Of a stretch of 64,000 bases of DNA, positions 33,581 through 46,014 are shown piece by piece. This stretch comes from Henckelia pumila. Taxonomy: Eukaryota; Streptophyta; Magnoliopsida; Lamiales; Gesneriaceae. The notes under the pieces were generated by a model. That model did no database searches. It saw nothing but the letters and a program-made list of their open reading frames with translations, and was not told the DNA's origin. The DNA lies in assembly GCF_033568475.1 (NCBI RefSeq), contig NC_133122.1:82173442-82237441 (forward strand). Direction: 5' to 3'. Made by a program: the position numbers and the translations under genes. The number at the start of each line of letters is the position of its first letter. Positions within the stretch are counted from its first letter, which is position 1.

Positions 33581-35573
33581 TGTAACGCCCGAAATTATTT
33601 AATTTTAATCCGAAAATATTTAATTTGGGAATATTTGGAGTTTTGATTTAAATTCTAATATTCTTAAATTATTTAGGATTGGAATTGAATTAGATGATTG
33701 GCCGAGGACTGAATTGCAAAGAAGCAAGAATTGGAGGGCTAAATTGCAAATACTCATGAAGTTATCAGAATTTTTAATTCCTTGTCATCATGTTTACGTG
33801 TAAGTGTTAGAGAAAGTTCAGAAATTTGAGAGGAATTGAACAGAGCAAGTCGAGCTCCCTCCTTTTCTTTGCAATCTTCATTTTCAAATTGCCATATCTT
33901 TTGTTCCGGTTATCCGAATTCGATTCCAAAAAGTTTTCTGGACTCCTTGAAACAAGACCTTCGATTTGATGTAAGTTTTTGTATCTTTCATCATGGTTTA
34001 AGAATTCGAAAATGGCAGAGATCAGATGTGATTATGAATTGATGTTGTTGAACTTCTATGTTGTGTTATATTGAAGTCGGGTTGAGGAACGGATGTCGTA
34101 TCGGTTTCTTATGAATTTCCAGCAATTATTTCGAAATACCTATAGTATGTTATTCTGGTTTTGATTGATATTCAGCTGATATAGGATGTGAATGATTGTT
34201 AGAATTGTTGTAGTTGAGTTTCGGGTTGCCGAGCTCATACCGTTACGCCGTCGAATTTATGATTTGAAGCTGTTTTGCTATTGTATATGGGACTGAGATG
34301 TTGCTGAGTTTTAGCTGATATTTCCTTGATATATATTCTGTGATTTCAGTTCATACACAGGGGATGTCAACTTGAGAATCTCGAATTCTAAACCGATAGA
34401 ATTTCGAACAAGGTTTGTAGTATTTTGCCTTGAAGTTGGGCTGTAACTTGAGCAGAATTTTAATGCAAGATGGTGTGGTTATTTGTACAGATTTGGATAG
34501 CTAGAAGACACCATAAACCTCACACTTGAAAGGTAAAAGTGGACTACTACTTGAATGGGATTAAAACTCGAGATGGTTTGTATCGAGTTCCCTAAATCAC
34601 ATACTTATTTGCTTGTTTTCTTTTATGTGCTCTTCTATGAATTGTTGAATGAGTCTATGATGTTAATGTATGCTATTATGATGATATATGTTGCATTCAT
34701 CTTGTGAGACTTATTCTTGATTTTGAAATGAACGGAAACGTTCGATTAGATGATTTGAGGGATTATATATGTATGGCCTAGGTGGTTGAGTTAGCCTAGC
34801 GTCTGATTTAATATATAATGGCTTCAAAGTCTAGGGAAGCAAGATAAGTAACCCCACCTCGATCGGGAGAGTCGGTGGTTTAGTTACGATATCTTCTTCT
34901 CGGGATCCCAACCGATGAAAGGAGAGATTCTCTAAGAGAAGCCTATTTTAAAACATGCATTGTCTTTTATTATATATTGAGTTTGATATATATGACATGA
35001 TTTGCATGTTAGCTGCTTTTACTGGGAAATATGTTTCTTACTGGAGTTATTCGGTTGTTGTCGTGTTTGTATGTGTGCATGTCAACAGGTGGTTCAGGAT
35101 CAGGGAAACGACGGGCTTGAGGAATTGAGACTTGAGAGATTAGAGTGATGATCTGGTTTAGATGATGAGCTGCTGTCATATTATGCTTGTATAGATCTTA
35201 GACTTGAACTTTAGTCTAGAATGTTGCTTCGTGATCTTGTAATAATATTCAAAGTTCTTGTTGTTATTGTTATTAACTCTTTTGTTGGGATGTTGAGATA
35301 TGGACTTAGCAAGATCACATCTTTGGCTGCTGAATAACAGAGCTCGGGACTGTCCAGGATGAGCCCGAGCTGCAGAAAACTGCAGCTCGAGCGCACCTTT
35401 TGGTGCTCACACCCGAGGGTGGGCGCTCGAGCGGCTGAAAAGTGCCGCCCGAGCGCACCCCCCCTCTTAAAAAAAAATTCTTTGAAGCTTCGGATGCTTG
35501 TTGATTGCTTATCTTTAATTCATGATCTTGGATTCATTTTATGATTTGAGAGATTAAGAACCGGGTCGTCACA
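33581..35573 (+). repeat. Gypsy solo LTR B, nested in the SIRE-like LTR
   Basis: This LTR of 1993 bp opens TGTAACGCCCG and ends gggtcgtcaca, with a perfect duplication agttt (33576-33580 and 35574-35578). Removing it restores a palindrome of the surrounding array. Its start closely matches LTR C (50942-52947, minus), including 'gggaatatttggagttttga'. No internal sequence is present. The frame at 33836-34042 lies within it and is not a gene. Confidence 0.93.
35341..35476. repeat. Hairpin cassette in LTR B followed by poly-A
   Basis: CGAGCTGCAG pairs with its complement at 35366-35375/35380-35389 (4 bp loop). GCGCTCGAGCGGC pairs with GCCGCCCGAGCGC at 35423-35435/35444-35456 (one mismatch). An A-run follows at about 35468. 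The last arm ends 117 bp before the LTR end, the same place as in LTR A. Confidence 0.85.
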
Positions 35574-36182
35574 AGTTTGGACGGTCCAAAACTCACCCAA
35601 GTTTGCAACTATAAATAGATGCATTCCATGGCCATTTTCAATCATCCAATTCACTCCGCATCTCTTGAAAGAGTTCTTCTATCATTCAAATGATCTATCA
35701 AAGATTAATCCGATATATTCGTCCAAAACAGAGAGTTGTTTGTAAAAATAGTTTATGAGTTTGTTGTGTTATCTTTGTAAACACTCGAGTATGAAGCCGA
35801 GTTTGTTGTGCTATTGTTGAGGGTATCCTTGGAGCCCTTAAGGCCAAGTGTATCGAGTTGTAAAGTTATTAGCGCGGTGATCGTGTTATTGTACGGCTAT
35901 CCTTGGAGCCATTAAGGCCAAGAAGTTGAAGTGCTAGTGGATCCTTGGTTAATCGACCTTAACCAAGAATGGAGACGTATACGATTTATCGTCGAACTTC
36001 CATAAACATATCATATCTCTTTTATTGCTTTATTTACTTTACGGATTTATTTATCGCATTTACTTTGATTGCTTTAAGTTTTTCGCTTACGTACTTGCAT
36101 AATCGCTTTAAATTGCTAAAATTGCCAATAGAACCTAAATTCCTCCCCACCCCCCCTCACCCCACCCCATTAGGTTCTAACA

Positions 36183-37003
36183 GATTTTTGATATATGTTG
36201 TCGATTTTCTGAAATCTAGCCTCGAATTGGTTGATATACCAGTGGTTAGGGAGTTTTATGATATCTTTCTAGATAAGATTCCTGGATTTCCGCCTATTCA
36301 TGAGATCAAATTCAGCATTAAATTGATGTCAGGTACTCGGTCGATATCAAAAGCTCCATATCGAATGGCACCGGTCGAATTGAAGGAATTGAAAGAACAA
36401 CTCGAGGATTTTATTGTCAAGGGATACATTAGACCCAGTGTGTCGCCTTGGGGTGCTCCTGTTTTTTTTTTTTTTTGAGAAATAAAGAAGGATCTATGCA
36501 ACTCTGTATCGACTACCGTCAGTTGAACCAAGCCACAGTAAAGAACAAATATCCATTGTCTCGAATAGATGACCTTTTTTATCAATTGCAGGGTTCTTGT
36601 GTTTATTCAAAGATTGATCTGAAGTCGGGTTATCATCAGCTGAGGGTTCGTGAGGAGGATGTTCCTAAGACTGCTTTCAAGATGAGGTATGGCCATTTTG
36701 AGTTTATAGCCATGCCGTTCGGTTTGAATAACGCTCAGACAGTTTTTATGGGTCTAATGAACCAAATCTTTCAGAAATATTTGGATGAGTTTGTGATTAT
36801 TTTCATTGATGATATTTTTATCTATTCGAAGAGTTGTACTGATCATGTAGAGCACTTGAGGACCGTTTTGCAGATTTTGCGGACCGATCAGTTGTATGCC
36901 AAATTGTCTAAGTGCGAATTCTGGTTGGATCGAGTTGTATTTCTCGGCCACATTATATCGGAGATGGGATTTTTGTCGATCCCAGCAAGATCGAAGCGGT
37001 TAT
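36183..37003 (+). pseudogene. Gypsy-1 reverse transcriptase, broken
   Basis: This is the polymerase domain of gypsy-1. Landmarks in order are DKIPGFPPIHEIKF (about 36272), APYRMAPVELKELKEQL (36350), [14 protein letters not shown] (36421), [15 protein letters not shown] (36500), [13 protein letters not shown] (36611, with the first catalytic Asp), [12 protein letters not shown] (36713) and the catalytic FIDD box (36804-36815). A poly-T tract at 36462-36476 breaks the frame just after GAPV; the frame resumes from about 36478. Near 36960 a further shift leads into the connection domain. Catalytic residues survive in the fragments. Confidence 0.88.
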
Positions 37004-37575
37004 GAATTGTCCTAGACCGACATCTGTGCCTGAGATTCGAAGTTTTATGGGTTTAGCAGGTTACTATCACATATTCATCGAGGAATTCTCATCTATTGCA
37101 AAGCCAATTACTCAGCTAACTCAGAAGAATGCGCCTTTTGTCTGGACCAAGGCTTGGGAGGCCAATTTTGTTGATTTTAAGAGGAGATTGACTAGCGCTC
37201 CAGTGTTATCTACTCCGTCAGGTACTGGTGGTTTTTCAGTTTATTGCGATGATTTTCACCAAGTTTTGGGATGTGTTCTTATGCAGAGGAAGCACATGAT
37301 AGCATATGCATCGAGACAGTTGAAACCGCACGAGACTCGATATCCGATTCATAATCTTGAGCTGGCAGCGATCGTTTTTGCATTGAAGATTTGGCGTCGC
37401 TATCTTTTCAGTGAGACATTCGAAATCTTTTTTGATCATAAGAGCCTGAAGTATCTGTTTTCGCAGTCCAAGTTGAATATGAGGGAGAGATGATGGTTAG
37501 ATCTGCTGAAGGACTTTGACTGTGAAATCAAGTATTATCCGGGAGAATCGAATGCAACAGCTGATGCTTAGAGCC
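36965..37575 (+). pseudogene. Gypsy-1 connection and RNase H domain, broken
   Basis: This continues pol with [15 protein letters not shown], then [18 protein letters not shown] (about 37034) and an RNase H-like part: [17 protein letters not shown] (37219), [35 protein letters not shown] and [13 protein letters not shown] (37428). Stops fall at 37492 and 37570. The first RNase H Asp sits in a YCDD context where the family has TDAS. This region joins the reverse transcriptase by a frameshift near 36960. Confidence 0.85.
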
Positions 37576-38044
37576 GAAAGATTTGTTCTCTATCTCTTTC
37601 TACTAACGATGTTTCTCAGTTGATCAATGATTGTTGTACTTCTAGTTTAGAGTTTGAGACAGGTAGGAGATCTATCAGAGTGTTTGCTATTCAAGCCAAA
37701 CCAGAGTTGATTGTGATGATAAAAAAAAAAGCACAGAAATCTGATCCGAGCATTTAGAGTTCAATAGAAAAAGTCATATTAGGATACCAGTCTGAGTTTC
37801 AGGTTAGTGATGATGCATAGTTTGTGAATAATCCTATTTTTGTGCCCGATATTTCTGAGTTGAGACATCGTATTCTGCGAGAGGCACATTGCAGTCGATT
37901 CAGTGTTCATCTAGGTGGCCGAAATATGTATAATGATTTGAGAAGTCAGTTCTGGTGGAAACCGTTGAAGCGTGATGTTACGAAATTTGTTTCTCATTGT
38001 TTGAACTGTCAGCAGGTGAAAGCAGAGAGAAAGCGACCCCGTGG
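37576..38044 (+). pseudogene. Gypsy-1 integrase zinc-binding domain, cut by a solo LTR
   Basis: The HHCC zinc-binding module is readable from 37824: HRILREAHCSRFSVHLGG provides the histidines and HCLNCQQVKAERKRP the cysteines. Upstream (37576-37823) the linker has several stops and an A-run near 37720. Coding is interrupted at 38044 by the 5 kb solo LTR and resumes for a few codons at 43049 (GGLLHN). The catalytic core beyond that is missing and truncated LTR D takes its place. Confidence 0.85.
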
Positions 38045-38374
38045 TGTAACACCCAGAAATTCGCCACGTAAACCCGCATGCTTAACTAGGGGATTTATTG
38101 GTTTTAAAATAAAGTAAAAGGGTTAAATGAATTTTATGTGCTATTATGTAAATTATGTGATTTATTTGCATGCTTTATACGACATTTAACCTGCTATGTT
38201 GCAATTTATGAAATTATTTGAGAAAAGTTATTTTACGATCGCGTAGACGGGACCGTGGATGGACGAGATGTTAGATTTTCACCCAAAATATTTTATGAGA
38301 TTTTAATAAGCCTTAAAATATTATTTTAATATATGATTTCGAGAAAATTACGGTATTTACAGATATATATATAT

Positions 38375-38413
<39 letters not shown>

Positions 38414-39438
38414 CGTTTTTACCCAAAATAAGTTATATTAATGACTTTTATTAAATTTTAAAAATCTCCTATTTTTATATTTCGGGATTTAAGTTAAATA
38501 TCAGATTTTATTATTGTGTTTAACAGTTTTAAGTTTATTTTATTAATTCAATAATTAGTTAATATCTTAAGCTTGTTTTATTAAAGATTTAACCTAATCC
38601 TACCCCTTAACCTACCGTAAACTCACCTAGCCGCCTTCCTCATCCCTTCTTCCCCATCTCCACGTTCCTCAGCAGAGAACTCAGCCCCCATAGCCGACTT
38701 GTAAGATTTTTTCCTATTGTTTTGGAGATACGTTCGTCCCGGAAAGCCGTACGCGCGATTTAGACATTGTTTCTTGAAAATATTCATCAAGGCACGTTTG
38801 ATTCCATTCTTGAACACCATTTGAATCATATTACAATGTTTTTAAGCTTGAGTGATCTGATGCATGCCTACGATTTCATTGATCCATGTTCTGCATGTTT
38901 TACTTTCGTTTGTGTGCATATGACTCGGTTCTTTGGCATAATTTCCACCCATGGTCATTCGCGTCTGCTGCTCCACTATTAGAGGTCTGAGTCAAGGTAC
39001 CTAGGGTTGAATTAACAAGTGGGTTCAAACCTAGAAGTGGTGGTGCAAGCTGCATGGCGTGGGCTGTACTAGGGAAACCCACGCAGCAAGCTTTGTCTTG
39101 ATTGGGAAAGGGAGAAACTCACGTTGCTTCCATTGTGCATGGGCATTCTTCACGTTTTCTTGTGATGGATTGAACATGGCTGTTGGTTCATGGGTAAGGG
39201 GTCGTGTTAGGGTCCCTAGGGTTAGGTTGGGTTTGTAGCTTGAGGATGGAGATGTCTAGGACCGAAGCCTTCTTCCTTGGTTGCAAAGCAGATTACGGCA
39301 GTTTTGGGATTTCCGAATTGTGGGTTGCTAGGGCGGTGTGGAATCGGTTCAAAGCGAGACTTGGTTCGTTGGAACCGCCCAGACGTGGGCTATGTCTGGG
39401 TGGTGGAGCTCCAGCCGTTCGGCGGGCAAAGCTAGTCG

Positions 39439-39462
39439 GCAGCAGGCCTCAAAGCCTGCTGC
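39439..39462. repeat. Hairpin in the 5 kb solo LTR
   Basis: GCAGCAGGC pairs with GCCTGCTGC across a 6 bp loop. It lies in a GC-rich patch (39360-39475) that also holds an imperfect pair around 'ccgcccagacgtgggc'. The position corresponds to the cassette at 21061-21190 in the related solo LTR. Confidence 0.75.
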
Positions 39463-39573
39463 TGCACGGCCGTTACATGCACAATTTTGTGCAGGTCACG
39501 TTTGTTGAAAGTGGGCCGTGGGTTTTTCAAAGAGTGGGTGCCCGGTTAGCAAACTTGTGGCTAAGGGCTTTTA

Positions 39574-41422
39574 TGACTCTATGTATAAACAATCTTTGTT
39601 TAATATAATTTACATTCATTAATGACATTTTCTTTGTCTTTCTTCATATTGTTATATTGTGATATACTATTGTTGTTTTGATAAAGACCTTGAATATACT
39701 ATAGTGTAAGTAAGATGAGATAGTGAATAAAGAGAGATCACTATTATGAAACACATCTTATAGTCACTGTGTATTCTAAACAGTTTCTAGTCTATTGAGC
39801 CGTCCGCTAATAAGGATAAGGATCGCTCGAGATTGAGACTAGAATTTGTGATGCCAAGTACCACGTTTCATTGGTAATGGACATGGAGATGTTCAAAGCA
39901 TGCAAATGGATATTCATATGATGAATGATCGAACTACCCTATTCGGACTTTCCAAGTGGTTATCACTTATTGAGTGGATAAAGTCCGCGGTTTTGGTTGT
40001 ACACCATTAGTCCTTACTACTTGAAACATCATTGAGACTCTATATGCTAGTACTGTACTTTGACTCGTTTACCGACTCTATTGGGGTTATCAGGTATCGG
40101 GATTGGGTACAGTTACGACACATATAGGAGTCGATGATTTGTTGTCAAGGATTTACCACATACTTGCGAGTGTGGATATCCTATGCGATCTGAGGAGATA
40201 TTAGTGTGACAAATCTCTGGCCAGAGTACATGATGTTCTTTAAGAAATGGTTTCCTAGTAGCACATGCGATGTCACTATTTGATCTTCAAGATGCATTGC
40301 ATAGTTGTCGAATCTCGAACGACTCTCGATGTACCAATGGTTGTTGATTCGATCGGGATATATGGATGAAGGGACCGTACTGTACACTAACCAAAATCTA
40401 CTGGTTCTTGCAGGCACTATCAGTGATACCTAGGGAATCATGGGGCGATGTTGCTAGGCGCTCTTACCATGATTCGATGGGTAAGTCGGAAATTGTTGTT
40501 CCGAGTCACAAGGAGTTGTGAGCCCACGACTAGCTGTATCCCTGAACCATTGAGGGTCACACAAGTAATGAATTACTAAACCTCGTTGAGATAGTTAAAT
40601 TTAAAGAGTTAAATTTAATGAAAGAGAAGTTGGACTTCTTAACTAAAGGGAGTGGAATTTCCTAAAATGACATAGGGATGAACATTTTTGAAAATCACTG
40701 AATTCGGATTCAGAAAAATTATCTTGACTTTAAAAGATGCAGAAATGGTTTCTGTGCACATTGGTAAAATCAGTTTATCAATCGGAGTCACGGTGAATTT
40801 TATATTAATTTCTATAATAACAGGCTTGGCTTGTTGGGCTTAAGTTATGGATTGTGGGCCCTAAGGAGTTAGTATCCTAATACAATTATAACTTAATCTA
40901 GTCTAAAAATTATCTATAAATACATGTGTAGTGTTCGAAAATTACATAGCATTCACTCTTGCAATTTTCGAAAATACTGCATAATATTTCAAGGGGAATT
41001 TTCGAATTCCTCTGCTCCTTTTTGAGATAATTTAGTTTGTAATTTTTGTGAAAAATTACATTCTGAATTGACAGATCAAATCTGTTTATTCTCTTCGATA
41101 AACATCTGATTGATTTCTAGTGCAATCAATCAGAGGGTTTTAGTTTTCTATTCGTGAACTTAATTCCGGAGGTTGATCGTGATAGTCATCGGTTCTCGGG
41201 ATTTACAAGAAGAGTAGATTAAATTCTGTTGGAGTCCATAATCAAGCCTTAGCTTGAAGAGGTAAAATATTTAACTATGTTTATTATTTTACTTGCAAGA
41301 TTTTAATCGTTAGGATTTGATACCCACGATATAAGATCGTTCCATATCGAAAAATAAAATTTTTTAAACTTCCGCTGCTTCGGGTATCACATCCGTGTGA
41401 TCAGAGAACGCGTGTTCCAACA
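39574..41422 (+). repeat. Copia-type solo LTR nested in the 5 kb LTR
   Basis: The 3' end 'acgcgtgttccaaca' is typical of plant copia LTRs, and the body is unlike the gypsy LTR on either side. The left end is placed at TGACTCTATG. Flanks ctttt (39568-39572) and gtttt (41423-41427) are similar but not identical and leave one base unassigned, so the left end may be off by one or two. A TATA-like ctataaata at 40914-40922 would be the LTR promoter. No internal sequence is present, so it is solo. Confidence 0.75.
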
Positions 41423-43069
41423 GTTTTGGGGTGTTCATGGGCCGGGCTTGGGTCCTTGGATCCGGATCCGGGTCCGGGTCGGGTCAATATGTGATGAGTC
41501 AAATTAATTCTAGTTCGGGTCTAGACTTTTATTAATTGGGCTCGGGTATTTTATTTTAATTAATTAAGAGTTTAAGTTAGTAAATTAATGGGTTGGGCTT
41601 GTTTAATTAATTAATTGGACTAAATTAATGGGCTTTAATAATTATTGAGGTGAGTCCACTAATTTGTCATGGGCCGTGTAATCCATGAGAATTATTGGGC
41701 CAAGTTGTACCGGGTTAATAAATTAGTAGATTAATTTTGAGTTAATTGTTAATGGGCCTAATTTATGTTTTAAGTGAGCCCATTAGTTTTCCATGGGTCT
41801 GGGGCCCATGAAACTTAATGAGCCAGGTCAGGTTGGGCTTTTAGGTTTTTGAGTCAATCTAGGAATTTTTGAGTCTAAGTCAAGTGGTCAGCAGCTCGAA
41901 CAAGTCCATGGAAAAATAAAAAGGTTCGTAAATATATATTTAATTCATGCATGTATTTTATTAGTTATATAAGTATGATTTTTAAGAAAATAAATTAAAT
42001 ATATTTTTACGGGCAAATTTTCATGAAAATAAAGAAATAAGTGAGAATTTTCAAGTTCATGCATCATGTAAGAATTTTTATGATAAGTTTAAATGCTTGT
42101 TAAGAAAAATATAATTTTTATGAAAGTTGAAGTGAAGGTGGAATGTGATGTGGTTGGAGGCCGGGATACCTGGTCCCGGTGACCTTCCTAATGATGTTTA
42201 TGTATGATGAGCTTATGGATCCAACTGAGAAGGCTGGTGAAGTGGCAGCACAGAGGTGGAAATCCCACCGCCGCGTACGTTGGTTTAAGATTAATCAATC
42301 GCTTAGTATGAGGCCACCGACATGGATACGACCTGTTGAGAACTAAGAAATCATGTTATGTCGTTTTATGAGATTTATTAAGTATGATGATATATGTTAT
42401 AGCATGATGATAAAGCAATATAATTATTTATTTCATGTTTATATGCATATAATTTTAAGATCATGCACGTATAGTTATATTCACGTATTTTATATGATGT
42501 GTGCTTGTGTGTGGTTTCATGTTGTTACATAAGGATAGAACGTGCTGAGCCTCTAGGCTCACTAGATTTAAATGGTGCAGGTGAGCAAAATGTCAATGAG
42601 GATAATGTGTTCCCGACTGGTGGCGAGGGCATATGAGTTTCCAGGCGGCTAGAACCCATGACCATTGCTCTAGGATAATTTTTATGTTGAAATTTAGAAC
42701 ACTCATTTTCGCACATGTTTTATTATTTTAGATTTTTAGTATATGCATGGATGTTAGATTTAAGTATTTATTTTAATGTTTGCATGGATTTTGGTGTAGA
42801 ATTATTATTTAGAAATTTCATTATGAAATGTTTTATAAATGAATATTTAGTAATTAATTTTAAGTATTTAATTGCATGCGTGTACTTTTATTGTATTTAT
42901 TGTGTACATGTATTTTAAATTAAGTAAAGTTATTTTTAAGTATGATATATATATATATATATATGTATGGGCATATATATATTTATATTCATTATTTTAT
43001 AGTTAGAGAGTTTAAAAAAAAATTCAGTAGGATTTCTAGGACGTTTCAGGTGGTCTGTTGCACAATTAA

Positions 43070-45391
43070 AGAGAGGAAAAAGGGTTCCAAGCCATATTTA
43101 ATCATTTTAAGCTCCGATAAAAATTGATCCGCTCGGTAGAATTTCTGATTGATTGTATATTTGCGATCACAGCTCCGAGTGCTACGTTTTGACGTAAGTT
43201 TTATGAATTTCTACCATGTTTGAATTTTAAGTTGTTGTTAGAATTAAGATTTGATTGTATAAACATGTTCTAGCATATACGACGATAGCATATCTAAGAC
43301 GAATCGAGCAAAGATCGTCGTTTGAACCTGTTTATGAATTTTTGAAGATTATTTGCAATTCTGAAATTTAGGGGCTGCATATTTCAAAATTTAGCTGAAG
43401 AATTGAAGATGATATCATGTTGAGATCATAGTATTGATGATGTTCATGTGTTTAGAATTTCCGGTTTTGATCCGTTACGCCGTCGGTTTGAATTCAGGTC
43501 ACGTGATCAAGTTATTAGATTGTTTGATAAGAATGAAATGATATTGAAAGCTCATATTGAATTAGATATCAATGCATTTCAGATTTGAATTGCAACATAT
43601 CGATTTCGAGTCGGCGAACTCGAGAAGTTAGCCTTTGAACCGAGAAAGACTGAAGAAGGTGTGAAGCTAGTTTGCCTTGAATGATTGTAATGATTTGAGC
43701 AGTTTTGGATAGAAGTTCTTTGATGTCAGTTATCCAGAATTGGAGCTTCTCAGATTCAGAAGGAAAGGTATGAATAGAGATTAATAAGATGGGCAGAATA
43801 ACTCGAGATTGTTTCTGATTATCGAGTTTCCTAAAATCACTTACATGCATATTTAATATATGTTATTGTTTACGTTTACATAAATGAGATAGATTATTCA
43901 AGATAGCTATCTTCTTGAATTTCCAGAATATTTATGTAAATGTTTACTTGCCTTCTTTGATTTATATTATGTTCTGTATTGAACATGTTTTACGTATTCT
44001 ATGTGATGCTTATAGATTTGTCCGTATCCTTGAGTGATTATATGATCATATGATTATATGATTGATGCGTTCAAGATGTTGTTTTAGCTTATGTATGATT
44101 TGATGCATCCAGATTATGTTGCATTCATCTTGAACTCCATCCTAAAAAGCACAGAGGGTTGAATGGCCTAGTGTGCAGATGACGTTTGGAAAATTGTAGT
44201 TGAGTGGCATGGAATGTAGATTTACTTTCACAGTCAGATGACTAATGGCACGGAATATAGATTTATTTCCAGAGCTAGAATACTCACTATAGTTGCACCA
44301 AAGTCAGAGGAATTGAGATATTTAACACCACCTCGAGTGGGAGAGTTGGTGGTTGGTTAAAAATTTTATTTCCCCGGGATCCCAGAGCTACGATTTATTG
44401 ATATCAGATTTGATAGCCTATTCCTTGGCACATGCATTGCATTTATGCATTAATCTAGATATTTCTATGGTTTAGATTATGCGTTTTTAAATGTTAGCAT
44501 GTTATTATATTTCATTCAAGATGTGAATGTGTTTATATGCTTGGTATGAGATTACCTTGGGTCAATAGTTATGCTTTAAGAATTTAAGGGTCGACTATGA
44601 TTCTATGATTTACATGTTATTACATGTTTTATGATTGAAGATTATTATGGCATATAGATTCAATATTCTTGAATGATGTATATGCATGTCGTTCATACTG
44701 AGATTTATTCTCACCGGAGTTATCCGGCTGTTGCTTTGTTTTTATGTATGCATTGCATCAGGTTGGGGCATAAGCAAGTCAGACTTGACTTGGATTGCAC
44801 GAGATTGAAAGATTAGAAGTGGAGACTCGGGTTTTTAAGCAGATGACATGTATTTTATGATTTGGTAATCATGTTAGAACAACAAGCACTTTTGTATATG
44901 TTGTTGTTGAGTATTGATTCATGTATTACAGATATGTAGATTGATGTCTAAATGCATGTCAAGTATGTGGAATCATGTTGGATAGCTTATATGATAGATT
45001 ATATCATTTTTTAGACTTGATAGCATTAAAAAGACTGAATTTTATGCGTAGGGCACGGACCCCATGCATGCCATGTGCATAGGTCCGGATGGACACTGTC
45101 CCAAAAATTTTTTGAGAAAAGGAGGCACGGACCCCGTGTAAGCCTCCGTGTAAGGGTCCGTGTGTCCTCTGTTCCGAAACTCCTTTGATTTCAATTTCTG
45201 CATAGGCACGGACCTTTATCCAGAACAGGCACAGACCCCGTGCCCTGGTCCGTGCAAGGGTCCGGACCAGGGTCCGTGTATGTTAAAAAAAAAAATTCAG
45301 TCTTTGATTTTATTCGTTCAAGTGTGATCCTTTTATGATTAAATGTTAATTTGCCTCTTAAGATGAGATTAGCACCCGAGGTCCCCACGTA
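43070..45391 (+). repeat. Gypsy LTR D, 5'-truncated, in place of the gypsy-1 integrase core
   Basis: From about 43070 the sequence follows LTR A (shared 'gcgatcacagctccgagtg' and 'catgcattgcatttatgcat', same middle block) and ends with 'ggtccccacg', where LTR A has 'ggtccccaca'. The first part of the LTR is missing. The left neighbour is integrase at GGLLHN and the right neighbour is integrase at LSPRFIKPYEIL, so the integrase core (roughly 230-300 residues) is missing with it. The left junction is purine-rich (aaagagaggaaaaag), which suits an illegitimate deletion. Confidence 0.82.
45051..45295. repeat. Hairpin cassette in LTR D followed by poly-A
   Basis: Several copies of 'gcacggacc' and its complement 'ggtccgtgc' alternate, for example CACGGACCC at 45126-45134 against GGGTCCGTG at 45154-45162. 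An A-run follows at about 45284-45294. The cassette ends about 111 bp before the LTR end. Its motif differs from those of LTRs A, B and C but resembles that of LTR E. Confidence 0.82.
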
Positions 45392-45745
45392 AGTTGTCTC
45401 CAAGATTTATCAAACCGTATGAGATTCTAGAGAAGATAGGCGATCTTGCCTACAGACTTGCACTTCATCCATCTCTTTCGGGTATTCACGATGTATTTCA
45501 TGTCTTTATGTTGCGGAAATATCATCCAGATTCTTCTCATACTCTTCAGCCAGACGAGGATGAACTTGATGAGACTTTGAGCTACTTCGAGCGACCGATT
45601 CAAATTCTTGACAGAAAAGAGAAGCAGCTCAAAAAAAAGTCGATTTCGTTAGTGAAGGTTTAGTGGAGCCGACACGGAGTCGAAAAAGCGATTTGGGAGA
45701 CAGAGTTTGATATGAGACAGCGATTTCCAGATTTATTTCTATGAC
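45392..45745 (+). pseudogene. Gypsy-1 integrase C-terminus with chromodomain-like end
   Basis: This is the C-terminal end of the gypsy-1 polyprotein: PRFIKPYEILEKIGDLAYRL, then HDVFHVFMLRKYHPD, then PIQILDRKEKQLKKKSISLV. A stop falls at 45661, followed by an EKAIWETEFDMRQRFPDLF end in the same frame. The WE and YP/FP-LF residues match the chromodomain-like tail found in many plant gypsy elements. The LTR starts soon after. Confidence 0.85.
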
Positions 45746-45811
45746 GTGAGTTCTTATTTCAGTCTTTGGTTCTTTATTCTCTATCTTATGTATTTGATTC
45801 TTATTCGATTT

Positions 45812-46014
45812 CGAGGACGAGGGGGGAAATTGCAATGCCCCAAAATTATCTCAATTGAGTGTATTATTGATATTCAGAGTTTAGAAATTGAGGGATTGAA
45901 TTGATATTTGATCAGGTACCGAATTGCTAAATTTTGAAGAGTTCAGGGACCATAGTGCAAAAAGAGGATTTTATATATTATCTTCAACTTTTTGAGATTG
46001 ACTAAGTCTCATTT
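45812..46014 (+). repeat. Gypsy-1 polypurine tract and left part of 3' LTR E
   Basis: The tract gaggacgaggggggaaat (45812-45830) precedes TGCAATGCCCC at 45831. The LTR is cut at 46014 by gypsy-3 and resumes at 58512, with cattt duplicated at 46010-46014 and 58507-58511. Confidence 0.87.

Larger units (their letters stand above)
32989..36182 (+). repeat. SIRE/Maximus-like copia solo LTR in gypsy-1 pol, itself interrupted
   Basis: The target duplication gattt (32984-32988 and 36183-36187) flanks the insertion, and gypsy-1 pol reads across it. The 3' end, a C-rich run (cctccccaccccccctc, near 36140) and then ggttctaaca, is typical of SIRE-type LTRs, as is 'ttttgatgattacaaaa' near 33068. Removing nested LTR B leaves about 1.2 kb. 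The left end reads TT instead of the usual TG. No internal copia sequence is present, so it is solo. Confidence 0.82.
38045..43048 (+). repeat. Gypsy solo LTR (5 kb span) in gypsy-1 integrase
   Basis: It starts TGTAACACCCAG and ends ggacgtttca. Flanks are cgtgg (38040-38044) and ggtgg (43049-43053), matching at 4 of 5, and the integrase reads across the site. It is related to the solo LTR at 19568-22260. It is lengthened by a nested solo LTR (39574-41422), so its own length is about 3.1 kb. It holds a TA-repeat (about 38362-38411), a second at about 42943-42963 and a GC-rich patch at 39360-39475. The frames at 38623-39608 and 42715-43127 are not genes. Confidence 0.85.

Noticed and set aside
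38362..38411. TA-rich run as a promoter or origin
   Set aside because: It is a simple TA microsatellite inside an LTR without further signals.
39204..39608. 134-codon frame on the plus strand
   Set aside because: It lies inside the 5 kb gypsy solo LTR, ends at the nested solo LTR and has no recognisable domain.
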